A stretch of 64,000 nucleotides of DNA from Juglans regia (GCF_001411555.2 NC_049901.1:25346562-25410561), one strand, 5' to 3'; numbered from the stretch's first letter, positions 1 to 12,301 are shown. The notes: generated by a model not told the origin, from the letters alone. Made by a program: numbers and translations.

Positions 1-151
1 TCTTTTCTACCTCTTTTCTTTTTCCCCCCATTTCTTTTATCCTCTCTCTCTTCCCTCCCGCGCGGTCTCCTTCTCTCCCCACGTCCGTGCGTCGTTCTCC
101 ATCAAGCCCACCGCCGCACGCCGCCGTGACAGACACCGCCCCTCTCCTTCC

Positions 152-958
152 TGAAATGAACCCGCGGGAAAGGAATCCCTTGAACCTATAGTCAATTTGA
201 AAACTCCCCAAGAAAGCCAAAATCAAGTCAATGGATGGAGAACCCAGACCCGATGAGAACTCGTTTCAAGAACCTAGATTATATTAAAATCTAGACCCGT
301 TGAAGAACCCGTCCCAAGAACCCAGATTTCAAAGGAGGAACGCCACAAGGGTTGTGATTTACCTTTGATAAGTTCAAAAGTTCAATTAAGAACAGGAGGA
401 GTAAAACTCAACTCACAATGAATAAATTCATCAAATTTTATAAACTTCATAATCTGATTAGAATGAGGCTACATAGAGTATTTAAAGCAAAACCTAATGA
501 AACCCTAGCCAAAATAAACCCCCATCTTCCAAAAGTGCACCCGGATGAACAGTGCCTCGGCTACAGTGCCGCGCAACAGTAACTCGGCTACAGTAACCCT
601 AACCCTAGTTCAATAAAATAATAACTTTCCCAACATGCCCTTGCATAGGCCCCCTTAAGTGCTTCTCATAATAAACTCAATTATTCTAAACTAATAAAAT
701 AAGTTCTTTAAATGAATTAAATAAGTTGAAACCCTTCAAGAGCCCAAAGCCTTTAAGTCTTGTCGTTGCCCTCTTCCGTAGCTGATCAAATGAATTAAAA
801 CTGGATCTTCATCCTTCAAGCCCCATCTTGAATGTTGGGCTCTTGCTAAACTTGTCCCAAGTGGATTGCATCAATCCTTGCATTGTCTCCTTGATCTTCT
901 TGACCCATTTGGAAGTTGCAAATGATCTTTAAGACGATGCCCATTTTGGATCCCATCA
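152..958 (-). mobile_element. Solo LTR of the Elt-A family
   Basis: An 807 bp LTR with the family termini (TGA.ATGAACC at the left, CCCATCA at the right) flanked by a perfect 5 bp target duplication, CTTCC at 147-151 and 959-963. No internal region is attached, so the element was reduced to a solo LTR by LTR-LTR recombination. The orientation is minus, judged from the polypurine-tract side of the complete copy at 17935-22713. It interrupts the GC-rich part of LTR-E copy E1. Confidence 0.9.
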
Positions 959-1418
959 CTTCCCTTCTCCACCGGCCGACGACCACCCCTTTCAATCCTA
1001 GCCCCTTTCGCGCCGCCATGAGTCCCCTGCCCAGCTTGAAGCCGTAGCCTTCTCTTCGCTCCAACGCCGCCGTCGCGCCACCTTCGGCCACCACTTATTC
1101 ACCACTTCATCCTCGATAGCAACCTAATGCACCCATCCTCAGCCCTAATTTGGCACCGGTGAATCACATTCATCAACATTTCTGTTTTGGACATTTTAGT
1201 CTTCAACCACCCTCTACGCCGCCACCCACGGCCAACCACCACCACCATTGGCTTCACCGACATCCCTAAGCCCTTCCCTATCAATCTTGGGTCTTGGTTT
1301 GTCCCCATTCAAAAGTGGGTTTTTGAGACCCACGGCCACAGTGCATTTTGCACTTTTCCATTGTTGTGCCGCCACTTCTAGCACCTCCGTGATCTTTCAA
1401 AAATTATATTATTGCATT

Positions 1419-1852
1419 GTAAGTATTTTCCAAAAGAACTTTTAAGATTTAAATGTATTTTCGCGTTAACTCATATTTACTGTGAATTGGTTGGTTGTGC
1501 TAGACAGAGTCTGAGAAGTAAGGGGGTCAGTTGGATTGGATGATGGAGTTGTTTGTGTGATTGGTTTATGCTATGAGATTTGTTAGCTGTTTCGAGTTTA
1601 AATATTGGTGTTTTGAGTTTGACGTGGGTTATGGTGGATATTGGTGATTTTAGGAAGTAATGATATATTTTGGGATTATGAAGGTTTTAAGTTTTGAGAA
1701 ATTAAAATAGGTTATTTAAGAAACTTAGACTTAAATAATGAAATCCGTAATTGATTGAAAACTTACAGAAATTACGTGATTATTTTTATAGGTGACGATT
1801 TATAGTCGACTTGATATTTTTGAGGAAAATTCTGAATAACTAAGTCATCCAA
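1419..1852 (+). other. Putative LTR intron (1419-1791) and 61 nt exon (1792-1852)
   Basis: A donor-like GTAAGTA at 1419 and an acceptor-like TTTTTATAG ending at 1791 delimit a 373 bp AT-rich stretch. A 61 nt block starting GTGACGATT follows, and then a second donor-like site, GTAAGCGGGG. The same order recurs in the copies at 31259-31770 and 63392-63835, and its second half recurs at 49176-49234. Splicing itself is inferred, not observed. Confidence 0.45.
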
Positions 1853-2691
1853 GTAAGCGGGGTTCCTATGCTAGATTTGCATAAAAATAAAATGGGCTGA
1901 GCTTTATTTTTGAAAATATGTATGTTTTGTTATGAAAAGAGATTTGAACTACCTTAGTTATTTGTTTTGCATTACTCATGACATTTTGTTTAAGAATAAA
2001 GTATTTTTTGGCATCACTGGTGTAGACATGAGCTATTTTGCATTTTGCTTTTGAACTGTGCAAAAGAGAGCGAATATGAAAGTTTGTGCATAAAATTATG
2101 TTTTGTGATTTGATTTTGTTCTGTTATGAAGATGTTCTGTACTTTGATATAATGTGATTTCTGAAAATTTTGTTCTATTCCGAAGATGTTATGTACTCTG
2201 ATGTGATGTGATTTCTGAAAACTTTTGGCATGACATTCTGAATCGGGATGTGGTTTGTGGATGGTGACCTATTTGACCTACCACGGGTGATAATAGTAGT
2301 TTCTGTTTGGGTTGGTACCAACTATTCTATTTCTGGTGCACCCAGTTTGGAAACAAAGTGGTTTTCTGGTGGTATTTCCTGTGTGCACACTTGGGGCTCC
2401 AAGAATAAATAAGGGGAATATTCACATTTTGTTTCTGCTCGGTTAGCTACCAGAGTTTGCACAACCCTACCACAGGGGTTAAACATGGCCTCTGATGCGA
2501 TATGATGCTTTGGTACGATTATGGTCAATTATGCTATGCCAAAAGTCTTTGAATAAGAATATTTTTTGAAACATTCGCTCTGATATTTTTGATAACATGT
2601 TCTAACTCTGCATTCTGAAAATAAAGTGTTTTGTTCTGCATTCTGAAATCTGATGCTCATATATGCATACTAGTATATGTTCCCTGCTTAC

Positions 2692-2709
2692 TGAGTTGTT
2701 GATAACTCA
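2692..2709 (+). other. Conserved hairpin of LTR-E
   Basis: TGAGTT (2692-2697) pairs with AACTCA (2704-2709) around a six-base loop. It lies about 360 bp before the LTR 3' end. The same position holds a differently sequenced but paired stem in LTR-D. Confidence 0.5.
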
Positions 2710-3066
2710 CCCCACTCTTATCTCCAATATTTTCATATGATTTTTGGATATTTCAATTGAGGATCAGGACTATGAAAAATTGGGTGAGATGACTTAAGAA
2801 TACTGGATTAAGAATAGAAATTTTTCGATGAGTATTGATGATTTTTTATAATCATATTGTTGAAATGTGAGTTTAAGTGACATGTAGAGAAGTTCATAAT
2901 TTTTGGGGTTGCTGTATTGAGGATTTTATATACGAGTATGTGTGGTTAATTAAATTTGAAGTGTTTATGTTTGATTTGAAGCTTTTGGAAGAGTATTAGC
3001 AATGTTGGAGTTGATTATCAGGTAATATGAGTTAACTCTCTGGATCCTCAGGGACGGGGCGTTACA

Positions 3067-4365
3067 TGCATTACCATTTTATTAAAACCTAATATATAAG
3101 AATTCAAGAAACTTACATAAAAATCATATCAACACGTCATGGAACTGAGATTTATTAAAATTTTCATCAAGACAATATAAAGTTCCAAGCTAAACATCAT
3201 ACTCCCAAAACCGAACATCAATGCACCAAAATACCATCATTCAACTGTCAAACCTCCAATAAAATTTAACCAAAAATCTCCCTAACATTCAAGACCCAAA
3301 ACTTAACAAAATAAAAGGATTTGAGCTAGGAGAATAAACTTACAAAGGTTGGAACATAGAAAGCAAAGCACTAGAATTTTCTTCCTCCAAACTCTCTCTC
3401 GATTTTCCTCTCTAGGAAGGGAATGAATATTGCTAGTGTGGGACAAATGAGAGGGGTGGCATGGGGCTTATAGGAGTTTCCTTAGGGTAGGTGAGATCTA
3501 TGATAGTTGATGTGAGGATGGCTTGTATAACAGGGAAAGTATATTTGCTGCAACGGGGCTGGAGTGTTACTACCGAGTGGGGTGATTTTGAGAAGGGATT
3601 TTGTTACTTGTTTGATCTTCCCTAAATGGTGCTATTTGAGGCTAAATCAAGGTGTAATGTTAGCTATGGAATGTTAATTCAAGGGGGAGAAACTTGTGTG
3701 ACAAGCTTGGGGGAACTAAATCGCTTAACCTAAGGGCATCCTTTTACGGTTTAGATGGGGATTTAGTTAGGATTTCAATCAACATGCAATTGTTTTTTAG
3801 TCAAATGAAAGCACCATGGTGCAAGGGAGTGGATGAGGGTGTAAGAGAGTGTACTTGAGTGGTTAATTTTGGTGGAAGTGGTTTAAACCAAGAGGCAAAC
3901 ACTTTGTCACAAACTGGTTGCAATGTTTAGGGTTTTGGCTACCCTAAGCATTTGGGGTTTTGATTTTCACCACCAAGTTTGGGGTTTCATTAGGGTTGAA
4001 ATCATTTTTATGGCTACTCAAATAGTGCTTGAGTGGTTGGAATAGTGAATTGTGTAAGAAGCATATCAACTTGCTTTGTTTTCACTCCATTTCCCTTACA
4101 CATTTGTACTCCTTTCGATAAGTGTCAAGTGGATTTCTAAATGGTGGGTTATGATGATGTCATGTGTCCAAAAACATTTTTGACTGATCCTAGGTTGATT
4201 TGGACATCCTACATGGCAATTTGATATCTGTTTGGACCAGATCCCATGTGGGGATCTCCAAATGATCTACTCATGCAAAAAATGCGAGACTTTTTATTGC
4301 ACTATAAGACCCTAAATATTCATACAATTCTAATGGTGAAATTTGTTTCATTAAATTATAACTCT
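3067..4365 (-). repeat. Decayed LTR-D-like repeat
   Basis: A non-coding stretch between the end of LTR-E (3066) and the copia remnant. Short phrases around 3930-4010 (AGGGTTTTGG, TTAGGGTTGAAA) and 4300-4370 follow the order of the minus-oriented LTR-D copy at 36100-36600, so it looks like an old, strongly diverged relative. No ends, PBS or coding sequence could be identified. The assignment rests on eye alignment only. Confidence 0.35.
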
Positions 4366-6012
4366 TAAGTGCCGACATATGTGGACCAATTGAACCCATG
4401 TCTTTTGGAGACCTTCATTGATGATTTAAACATAAAACTTTTGGTTTATTTTCTTAAAGAAAAATCTGCTACTTTTTACTGTGTTTAAGAGTTTTAAGGC
4501 CCTTGTTGAAAATAAAAGTGGCCACAAGCTTGTAACTCTTTGCTTTGATCAAGGTAACAAGTATACCTCGAAAGAATTTGATGAGTATTGTAGGGAAAAT
4601 GGCATAAAGTTTCAATTTACTACTGCTTACAATCCACAACAAAATGGGATTGCTGAAAGAAAGAACCATACTATCCTCAATATGACTATAACTATGCATA
4701 AGGAGAAATAACTGCCAAAAGAATTTTGGGCAGAGTCTGTGGCATGCTCAACCTATCTACTCAATAGATGTCCTACCAAAAGTGTCAAGAATATGACACC
4801 TCATGAGGCATGGAACAGTTACAAGCCAAGTGTCATACACTGAATAATTTTTGGGTATGTTGCTTATTCCCAAGTTTCGAAAGCCAAGAGAAAGAAGCTT
4901 GATGATCATTGTGAGAAATGCATTTTTATTGGATATAGCAAAGATTCAAAGGCATATAGATTCTACAATCCATGAACAAAAAAAGTAGTGGTTAGTAAAG
5001 AATGTTATCTTTGATGAAGGAGCATGGAGCCGGAAAGCTGAAGAGATTGCAAAAGAGCGATACGTATTGGAGGAACTGGAAGAAATCTCAACCGAAGTTC
5101 CACCAAGTACCCCACCATCTTTTGAACCCGCAACACAATCCACAGCACATTGAACCTTTCCACCTTATATGGGAGACAACAACAATAGATCTTCCATAAA
5201 TCAAAGCAAAACCAAGATGAGAAGTATTAGGAAGTTCTATGAGCAAATAGAAGATGGAGGGATTAATATTTTCCATCTATATACTAATCATGAGCCTCTC
5301 ACCTTCCAAGAGGCTATAGAAGAAGATTGTTGGTGATGAGCAATGGTGTAAGAGATCCATGCCATCCAAAAGAATAAAACATAGGACTTTACAACACACC
5401 TACCAAACCAAATGGCTATTAGTGTCAAGTGGGTGTACAAGATCAACTGCATTGCAGAAGGTGAAGTTGAACTGTACAAATTTAGATTGGTAACTAAAGA
5501 CTACAAACAGAAGTATGACGTCAACTCTAAAGAAATTTTTGCACCAGTTGCAAGACTTAATGTGTGAGATTGTTGATCTTACTTGCTGCTCATCATAGTT
5601 GAAAGATACACCAACTTGACATCAAATTTGCCTTCTTCAATGGCATCCTCGAAGAAGAAGAGTATATACAACAATAAAAAATCTTCATATAGAAAGGAGA
5701 AGAAAACAAGGTGTATCGCCTAAAGAAGACATTGTGTGGTTTAAAACAATCACCAAGGGCCTGGAATCCACGTATTGATAGTTACCCCCATCAGAATGGC
5801 TTTACCAAATGTCCATATGAGCATCTAGTCTAAATGAAGAAAAATATCATTGTGAATTTCTAATCATATGCCTTTATGTTGACGATCTTTTATACACAGG
5901 AAATAGTAAGGAGATGATTGGGGAATTCAAACAATCGATATTTAAGGAGTTTGAGATGACTGGCAATGGGTTGATTTTCTACTTCCTTGGTTTTAAAGTG
6001 AAGCAGCAAAAT
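4366..6012 (+). pseudogene. Ty1/copia pol remnant (integrase core to RT)
   Basis: This was a copia polyprotein: integrase inserts the cDNA and reverse transcriptase makes it. The sequence starts in the integrase core (ADICGP near 4370), has an open stretch at 4481-4711 with YNPQQNGIAERKNHTI, and continues through FWAESVACSTYLLNRCPT and the GYSKDSKAYR region to the reverse transcriptase. The YVDD catalytic box is present near 5873-5885. Many stops and frameshifts break the frame after 4711. Protease, gag, RNase H and both LTRs are absent. The 3' side is cut at 6013 by an LTR-E start. The integrase-to-RT gene order fixes the superfamily; a Tork/Tnt1-like lineage is only an impression. Confidence 0.85.
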
Positions 6013-6485
6013 TGTAACACCCAGGTCCAGCACTAAGCCGCTTTCTAAATTTTTTCTTTTTGGATTTAAACGTACGAAGAGCCCAGTAAATTTTCAAGTA
6101 TTATTTTTATATTGATGGCGAGTCCAAATTGTATTTTGGTATATATCAAATTTTTTAATGCGCTTGTTATTTTAGTAATTTCTTTAAATATTTTTAGGTC
6201 GGATGGAAAATATTCTTATGGGCCGAGAAAATTTATGGAACAAGTATATATTTTATTTTTAGAATGAGTCGAGGCCCAAAACTCAAGGAAGAGCCCATTT
6301 TTTTTGTTAACTACGAAACATGGGCCAAATATTTGAAATGGGACAAAAGCCCAAGCCCATGAGGTTTGGTACCGGCCCCCACTGCATGCATGTCCGTTTC
6401 TTCCGCATGCACGTTTGTTCACACTAGGGTTCACGACAACGCTATATAAAAATGTGTTACACACTACACGCACACTGCATAGCCC
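6013..6485 (+). mobile_element. LTR-E 5' fragment (E2) with TATA box
   Basis: It begins TGTAACACCCAGG at 6013, the LTR-E 5' terminus, directly inside the copia remnant. It keeps the U3-like part, including TATATAAA at 6443-6450. Near 6485 the sequence switches to LTR-D (TTAGAAATTCAATGGTGG), so everything downstream of the promoter region is lost. The exact junction is uncertain by about 15 bp. Confidence 0.65.
6443..6450 (+). promoter_or_regulatory. TATA box in LTR-E U3
   Basis: TATATAAA sits about 430 bp from the LTR start. Comparable TATA-like elements lie at similar positions in other LTR-E copies, for example on the minus strand near 25107-25117. Promoter function is inferred from position. 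Confidence 0.45.
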
Positions 6486-7000
6486 CAATAACAATCCATT
6501 AGAAATTCAATGGTGGAATTTCTATAGGATTTAGGAACCTCATGAAAACACTATAAGTTTTCACGATTCGATCAATCACGTAGGTTTTAGTCTATCAGTA
6601 TAGGTAGAGTTATCACTCACTATAGTGCCAAAAGTGTGATTTTATTTATTTGATGTAGCTAGAAGTGTCAAATAGAGATATGGTCTGCGCCATTAGACTC
6701 AGTTGATTATTTAGAATTTTATGGCGTAAAAGTTCAATTTTTAGTTTTCGGACGAAACGGTTGTTCAAAATCGTATTTTGCATATTTAGAGGTACTTCAG
6801 AATTGAATTTTGATGAACGAATTATACAGTTAGGTTTGTATAAATATTTAGGATTTTACAGTATAAAATTTATTTTTTTCACTTTCCTAGAGTGAATTAT
6901 AACCCCTATAGTACTATCTAGTGCAGCGTTTTCAAAATCATAGTGTGGAATGTCCAAATTAGGTGAGAAATTTTTTATTTGGACGGTTGACGTGATCTTA
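6486..7000 (+). repeat. LTR-D copy D1, first piece
   Basis: This matches the first 500 bp of the complete unit at 14107 (GAAATTC.CTGGTGGAATTTCTAT, then ..TCAGTTGATTATTTA..). It continues at 13562 after removal of Elt-B and one copy of its TCTTA target duplication. Non-coding. The first bases of LTR-D (TGTAATAGCC) are degraded at the junction with LTR-E. Confidence 0.7.
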
Positions 7001-7807
7001 TGATATGAACTCCACCAACAATTGTGATGAAACCCGATAACAATGATGGCTTGGAACCCCAAGATCGTATTGACAAGATTTGTTGAGCCTTGACCAGTCA
7101 CCGAACTAGATGAAAAACCAAGACTACGAAGGATTGAAAACGCCACACCAAGAAATCAGAATCAAGGTGATAAGTTTGGAGCTTGAACGCCACAAGATTA
7201 ACTTGATAAGTTCAAAGAGTTCTTTGAAGAACCAAGAGGAACACAAGACCTCACAAAGACAAATAAGCTTCTGAAATTTCAAATCTGATATTAAAACTCG
7301 AAATAACCCCTTTATATACTTGGAACAACCCTCCAAGAATAGGAAAAGTCATAACTACAGCTTTAAAAGCAACACAAATATTAACATAACAAGTCCCACG
7401 AATTTTAGGCCTCTTGGACTTCTAGAGGCAGCCAGTAATGACAAAATGACTAAATTCAATGTATTTCACGTACCCAGGCAAGACCAAGTTCATTCACCTA
7501 TTTAATATTCTTGAAACTTAACAAATTCACGTCCTTTAATGGTCAGACCATTCATCATATTTCTATGTGCTAATTAGCCTCTTCAATTGCCTTGATGACA
7601 TGGACTAAGTCTTGAATATTATTTGAGCCCATCTTGGTCTTTTTAGAATCAGCCCAATTCTCTTGGATTAGCCCATTTAGTACTTCCTTGAATCGTTTGG
7701 CTCTAAGTTTTGTAATTGGGCCACTAGGAAGTGACAAAGGGTCTTTTGCAAATTCAGCTCCATTGCCACTTGTATGATCAGCATGTCCAGCTCCTTGGTT
7801 TGAATCA
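7001..7807 (-). repeat. Elt-B 3' LTR
   Basis: 807 bp, with TGATATGAAC at the left edge and GGTTTGAATCA at 7807. It holds the last 79 or so codons of the pol frame (7570-7807). Confidence 0.95.
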
Positions 7808-10194
7808 TTCTCCCCCTCTTGAGAAGGATTTGTCCTCAAATCATCACCTACATCAAAAGGAGACAAATCAGCAACATTAAAGCTTGCACTGACACCATAT
7901 TCACCTGGTAAGTCAAGCTTGTAGGCATTATCATTGATGCGTTCTACTACTTGAAATGGCCCGTCACTCCGAGGTAGGAGTTTTGAACGCCGCTTCTCTG
8001 GAAAACGGTCCTTCCTTAAGTGCAACCAAACCCAATCTCCTGGTTGAAACACTACCTTCTTACGTCCCTTGTTGGCTTGATGGACATATTGTTTAGTCCT
8101 CCTTTCAATGTTCAGCCGTGCCTTTTCATGAATCATCTTTACAAATTCTGCCTTCTTTTTGCCATCTAAGTTCACACGTTCACTCAAAGGTAAAGAAGTT
8201 AAATCCAAAGGTGACAATGGGTTAAAGCCATAAACAATTTCAAATGGTGAAAACTTAGTTGCAAAATGTATACTTCAATTGTAAGCAAATTCAACATGTG
8301 GCAAACAATCTTCCCATGCTTTCAAGTTCTTTTTAATGATAGCACGCAACAAAGACGACAATGTTCTATTTACTACTTCAGTTTGGCCATCTGTTTGTGG
8401 ATGACAAGTAGTAGAAAACAACAACTTAGTTCCCAGCTTTCCCCACAAAGTCTTCCAAAAGTAACTCAAAAACTTTGCATCCCTATCAGAAACAATGGTC
8501 TTAGGCATACCATGTAATCTAACAATTTCTTTGAAGAACAAATCAGCTATATGTGATGCATCATCAGTTTTATGACATGCAATAAAGTGTGCCATCTTGG
8601 AAAATCTATCTACCACCACAAAAATTGAATCTCTCCCCCTCTTAGTCCTAGGTAAACCTAAAATAAAATCCATAGAAATATCAGTCCAAGGTTCACTAGG
8701 TATTGGCAAAGGGGTGTACAAACCATGGGGTTTCAACTTAGACTTAGCCTGTTTACACGTAATACACTTCTCACAAATTCTTTCCACATCACGTTTCATA
8801 TGAGGCCAAAAAAAATGTTCATGCAAAATTCCTAAAGTCTTAGCTACACCAAAATGACCCATCAAACCACCACCATGAGCTTCTCTCACAAGCAATTCGC
8901 GCAAAGAACATATTGGCAAACACAGTTTATTTTCCCGAAACAAAAATCCAGCATTCCTATAAAACTTACCAAACACCATTTTTTCACATGCATTGAACAC
9001 ATCACCAAAATCAGAATCTTGAGCATACAATTCCTTAATGTATTCAAAGCCAAGCATTTTTGTATCTAAAATGGAAAGTAAGGCATACCTTCGGGACAAT
9101 GCATCAGCCACCACATTTTCCTTACCTTGCTTATATCTGATCACATACAGAAATGTTTCAATGAATTCCACCCACTTGGCATGGCGTTTGTTCAACCTTT
9201 GCTGTCCTTTCAAATGCTTCAAAGACTCAAGATCTGTGTGAATCACAAACTCCGTTGGCCATAGATAGTGTTGCCAATTTTCCAAAGCCCTCACCAAGGC
9301 ATACATCTCCTTATCATAAGTAGGGTAATTTAGGGTTGCTCCACTCAACTTTTCACTGAAATAAGCAATTGGACGGCCTTCTTGCATCAAAACAGCTCCA
9401 ATACCTATGCCTGAAGCATCACACTCAATTTCAAAAGTTTTAGCAAAGTTAGGTAAAACAAGCAAAGGTGCATTAGTTAACTTTTCTTTGATCAGACTAA
9501 ATGCCTTTTCTTGTTCTTTTCCCCACTTAAACGGCACATTTTTCTTGATGACTTCAGTAAGAGGGGCGGCTAAGCTACTAAAATCACGCACAAACCGTCT
9601 ATAGAAGCTAGCTAAGCCGTGGAAACTCCTCACTTGGCTGACTGTTGTAGGCGTTGACCACTCTTGGATTGCCTTCACCTTTTCCTCATCCACCTCAATT
9701 CCTCTCTTACTAACAACAAAACCAAGAAACACAAGCTTATCCGTGCAAAAGGTGCACTTTTTGAGGTTAGCAAACAACCTTTCTTTCCTTAGAATTTCCA
9801 AAACAGATTTCAAATGCATTACATGTTCTTCCAAATTTTTGCTATAGATCAGGATATCATCAAAATACACAACTACAAATCTGCCAATAAATGCTCGCAA
9901 AACATGGTTCATCAAACGCATAAATGTGCTCGGAGCATTAGTTAAACCGAAAGGCATCACTAACCACTCATACAAACCATATTTAGTCTTAAAAGCAGTT
10001 TTCCATTCATCACCTTCTTTCATCCTAATCTGATGATATCTACTCTTAAGATCAATTTTTGTAAAGACACAAGAACCATACAATTCATCCAGCATATCAT
10101 CTAGTCTAGGAATGGGATGACGATACTTTACCGTTATGTTGTTGATGGCTCGGCAGTCAACACACATCCTCCATGTTCCATCCTTCTTGCCTCT
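7570..10194 (-). pseudogene. Elt-B pol: RT, RNase H, integrase (TGA-interrupted)
   Basis: Encodes the replication and integration enzymes. In order: RT with KKDGTWRMC at its start and the catalytic [11 protein letters not shown] box; RNase H ([12 protein letters not shown], then TDLESLKHL where the family usually has TDHES); the integrase zinc-binding region ending [11 protein letters not shown]; the integrase core with [14 protein letters not shown] and HPQTDGQTE; and a GPF-type C-terminal module (SDGPFQVVERINDNAYKLDLPGEYG). One in-frame TGA at 8275-8277 follows VEFAYN, where relatives have Arg, a probable CGA-to-TGA change. The frame then stays open to 7570, crossing the polypurine tract and entering the 3' LTR. 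The start is lost: an apparent deletion of about 75 bp near 10195 joins pre-RT sequence to KKDG in another frame. Confidence 0.9.
7808..7822 (-). other. Elt-B polypurine tract
   Basis: On the minus strand the sequence next to the 3' LTR is AAGAGGGGGAGAA. This is the plus-strand priming site, and here it also encodes part of the pol C-terminus (Q-E-G-E-N). Confidence 0.85.
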
Positions 10195-12301
10195 GAAGTT
10201 CCTTGGTCTCCTCGGGATTACTCCTATAAGCAGGTCGGTTTGGAATTGATGCACCAGGTATGAAATCAATTTGATGTTCAATCCCTCGGATTGGAGGTAA
10301 ACCATAAGGTACCTTTTCAGGAAGGACATCTTCAAACTCCTGCAAAAGAGAAACAATATTGCTCGGCAAAGCACCGACGACATGATTAGTACATAAAAGA
10401 GCCTCCTTGTACATGAGTACAATAAGGGGCTGGTGTGAAAATAATGCTCTCTTGATCTCACTTTTTTTTGAAATGTAATTGAATTTCTCCTCTCTTGCTC
10501 TCACTATAGCCGAAATCCTCTCTCTTTCTTTTTCACTCTGATCAATGTTTTTCTCTCCTTTTTTTTTAAGTCTTTTTTTTTCAGTTTCGGCTTTCCTTTC
10601 CTTTTCCTTTTTTTTTTCATTCGAACTTTGTAACTTTAATTGGTCCTCCCTGACCTGTTTTGGAGTTAATAGCACAAGAGTAATAGGTTGCCTATTAAGA
10701 GTGAAGGAATACTTATTTGTGAATCCATCCTGCGTAACCCTCAGATCATACTGCCATGGTCTTCCCAACAGTAAATGGCATGCGTGCATAGGAACCACAT
10801 CACAAGGCACCTCATCCTCATATTTGCCAATGGATAATGCCACCAACACTTGTCTTGTCACCTTGATTTCCCCACATTCATTCAACCACTGAAGCCGGTA
10901 AGGTTGAGGATGTTTCAAGGTAGTTAAAGCCAATTTCTCCACCAAATAAGTGCTGGCTACATTTGTGCAACTCCCACCATCGATAATGACACTGCAAACT
11001 TTGTTATTTACAAAGCACCGAGTATGAAACAAGTTCTCCCTTTGGTTACTTTCTTCCTCCTTAACCTGCACATTGAGAACTCGCCTTGCAACCAATAAAT
11101 CTCCAACCACAGCATTTTGCTCATCGTCAGCATCCTCCATAGATGGCATATCATCATTATCTACTTCTTCCTCATTTTCTGACTCAAGCTCTCCTTGGGC
11201 ATTTATCACCATCACCCTCTTGTTTACACACTGGCTGGCTATATGTCCGCGCCCCTGACATTTAAAACATTTAATATCACATGTTTTAGAACTTGAAGTC
11301 TCGATTGTACCTGAAGTAGTGGCGGTCTTTAAGTTGGCATTCTTAGAGGATTCAAATTTTGGCTTATTTTGTTGCTGCTCATCCCTTTTTGGAGTTGTCT
11401 TCCACGAGCTGGTTGTAGCCATAGGCAGTCCCCTCCTAGCCAATCCCTTTCGTTTGAATTGTTCCTCCACCTTTATGGCTTGATGCACCATATCTGTCAA
11501 CTCAACATAGTGCTGCATCTCGACTATATCCGCAATCTCATGATTTAAACCGTGCAAAAACCTAGCCATGGTGGCTTCCCGGTCCTCTTATACATTAGCC
11601 CGGATCATAGCTACCTCCATCTCTTTGTAATACTCATCCACACTTTTAGATCCTTGAATTAACCTCTGTAATTTTTTATACAATCCCCTATAATAGTGGC
11701 TGGGTACAAAACGCTTCCTCCTAAGCATTTTCATTTCCTCCCAAGTGTCCACGGGTGGCTCTCTATTCCTCCTCCTATTAATCAGTAATTGATCCCACCA
11801 CACAATGGCATAATCGGTAAATTCAATTGCAGCCAACTTAACCTTCTTTATCTTTGAGTAGTTGTGACAATCAAAAACCATCTCCATTTTAGTTTCCCAC
11901 TCCAAATAAACTTCAGGATCATTTTTACCTTGAAAAGATGGGATTTTAATCTTTATATTTCCTAAATCGTTATCCCTCCTAGGCCTACCCATCCTAGCTT
12001 CTCTATTTCTATACCCATGCTCAATCCTGCCTCGGTTCAAATATTGCTCATCAAACTCCTCCGACTCCGCCTCTCCATCAACATTCCGCCACGGACCACG
12101 CCCACCATGCTGCCTATTGTGGATGTCATGTTGCTGGCCCCTAGGAGTTTCTGCTTCTACCCTGTCCAACCTTTCGTGAATAGGTTCTAATTCAGCCCTC
12201 AACATACGCCTCATCTCCCCTAACATCGCTTGCATTTGGAGGTTTGGAACTGGAGGTTGTCGAAATTCTTCGGTTGTGCCTTCTTCTTGATTATTAGACA
12301 T
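10195..12301 (-). pseudogene. Elt-B gag and protease (TAA-interrupted)
   Basis: Gag packages the RNA and protease cuts the polyprotein. The start is the ATG at 12301 (MSNNQEEG), just after the leader. The gag core (IPSFQGKNDPEVYLEWE) is followed by an in-frame TAA at 11588-11590, where the context suggests a Glu codon (GAA to TAA). The same frame resumes with MARFLHGLN. Then come the zinc knuckle CFKCQGRGHIASQC, an acidic stretch, protease with VIIDGGSCTNVAS (family usually D-S-G; here D-G-G), the HLLLGRPWQYD motif, a Lys/Glu-rich linker and the pre-[20 protein letters not shown]. The frame is lost near 10195 at the deletion before RT. Confidence 0.88.

Larger units (their letters stand above)
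1..3066 (+). mobile_element. LTR-E copy E1 (5' end outside window)
   Basis: Most of a long LTR of the LTR-E family, read on the + strand. It ends in GGGGCGTTACA at 3066, the same 3' terminus as the copy ending at 50528. Its 5' part (1-1418, less the inserted solo LTR) is GC- and CT-rich. It is followed by a GTAAGTA donor-like site at 1419, an AT-rich stretch, an acceptor-like TTTATAG near 1791, a 61 nt exon-like block and a second donor (GTAAGCGGGG) at 1853. The short ORFs in it are not conserved between copies. No PBS or internal region follows at 3067, so this is a solo or truncated LTR. Confidence 0.75.

Noticed and set aside
8275..8277. TGA in Elt-B as a programmed readthrough site
   Set aside because: The position is where relatives have Arg, and CGA-to-TGA is a common methylation-driven change. 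Two other lesions exist, so decay is the simpler reading.
10545..10892. Phe/Ser-rich + strand ORF (also 19724-20465 and 53062-53397)
   Set aside because: These are antisense shadows of the Lys/Glu-rich linker of Elt-B and Elt-A.
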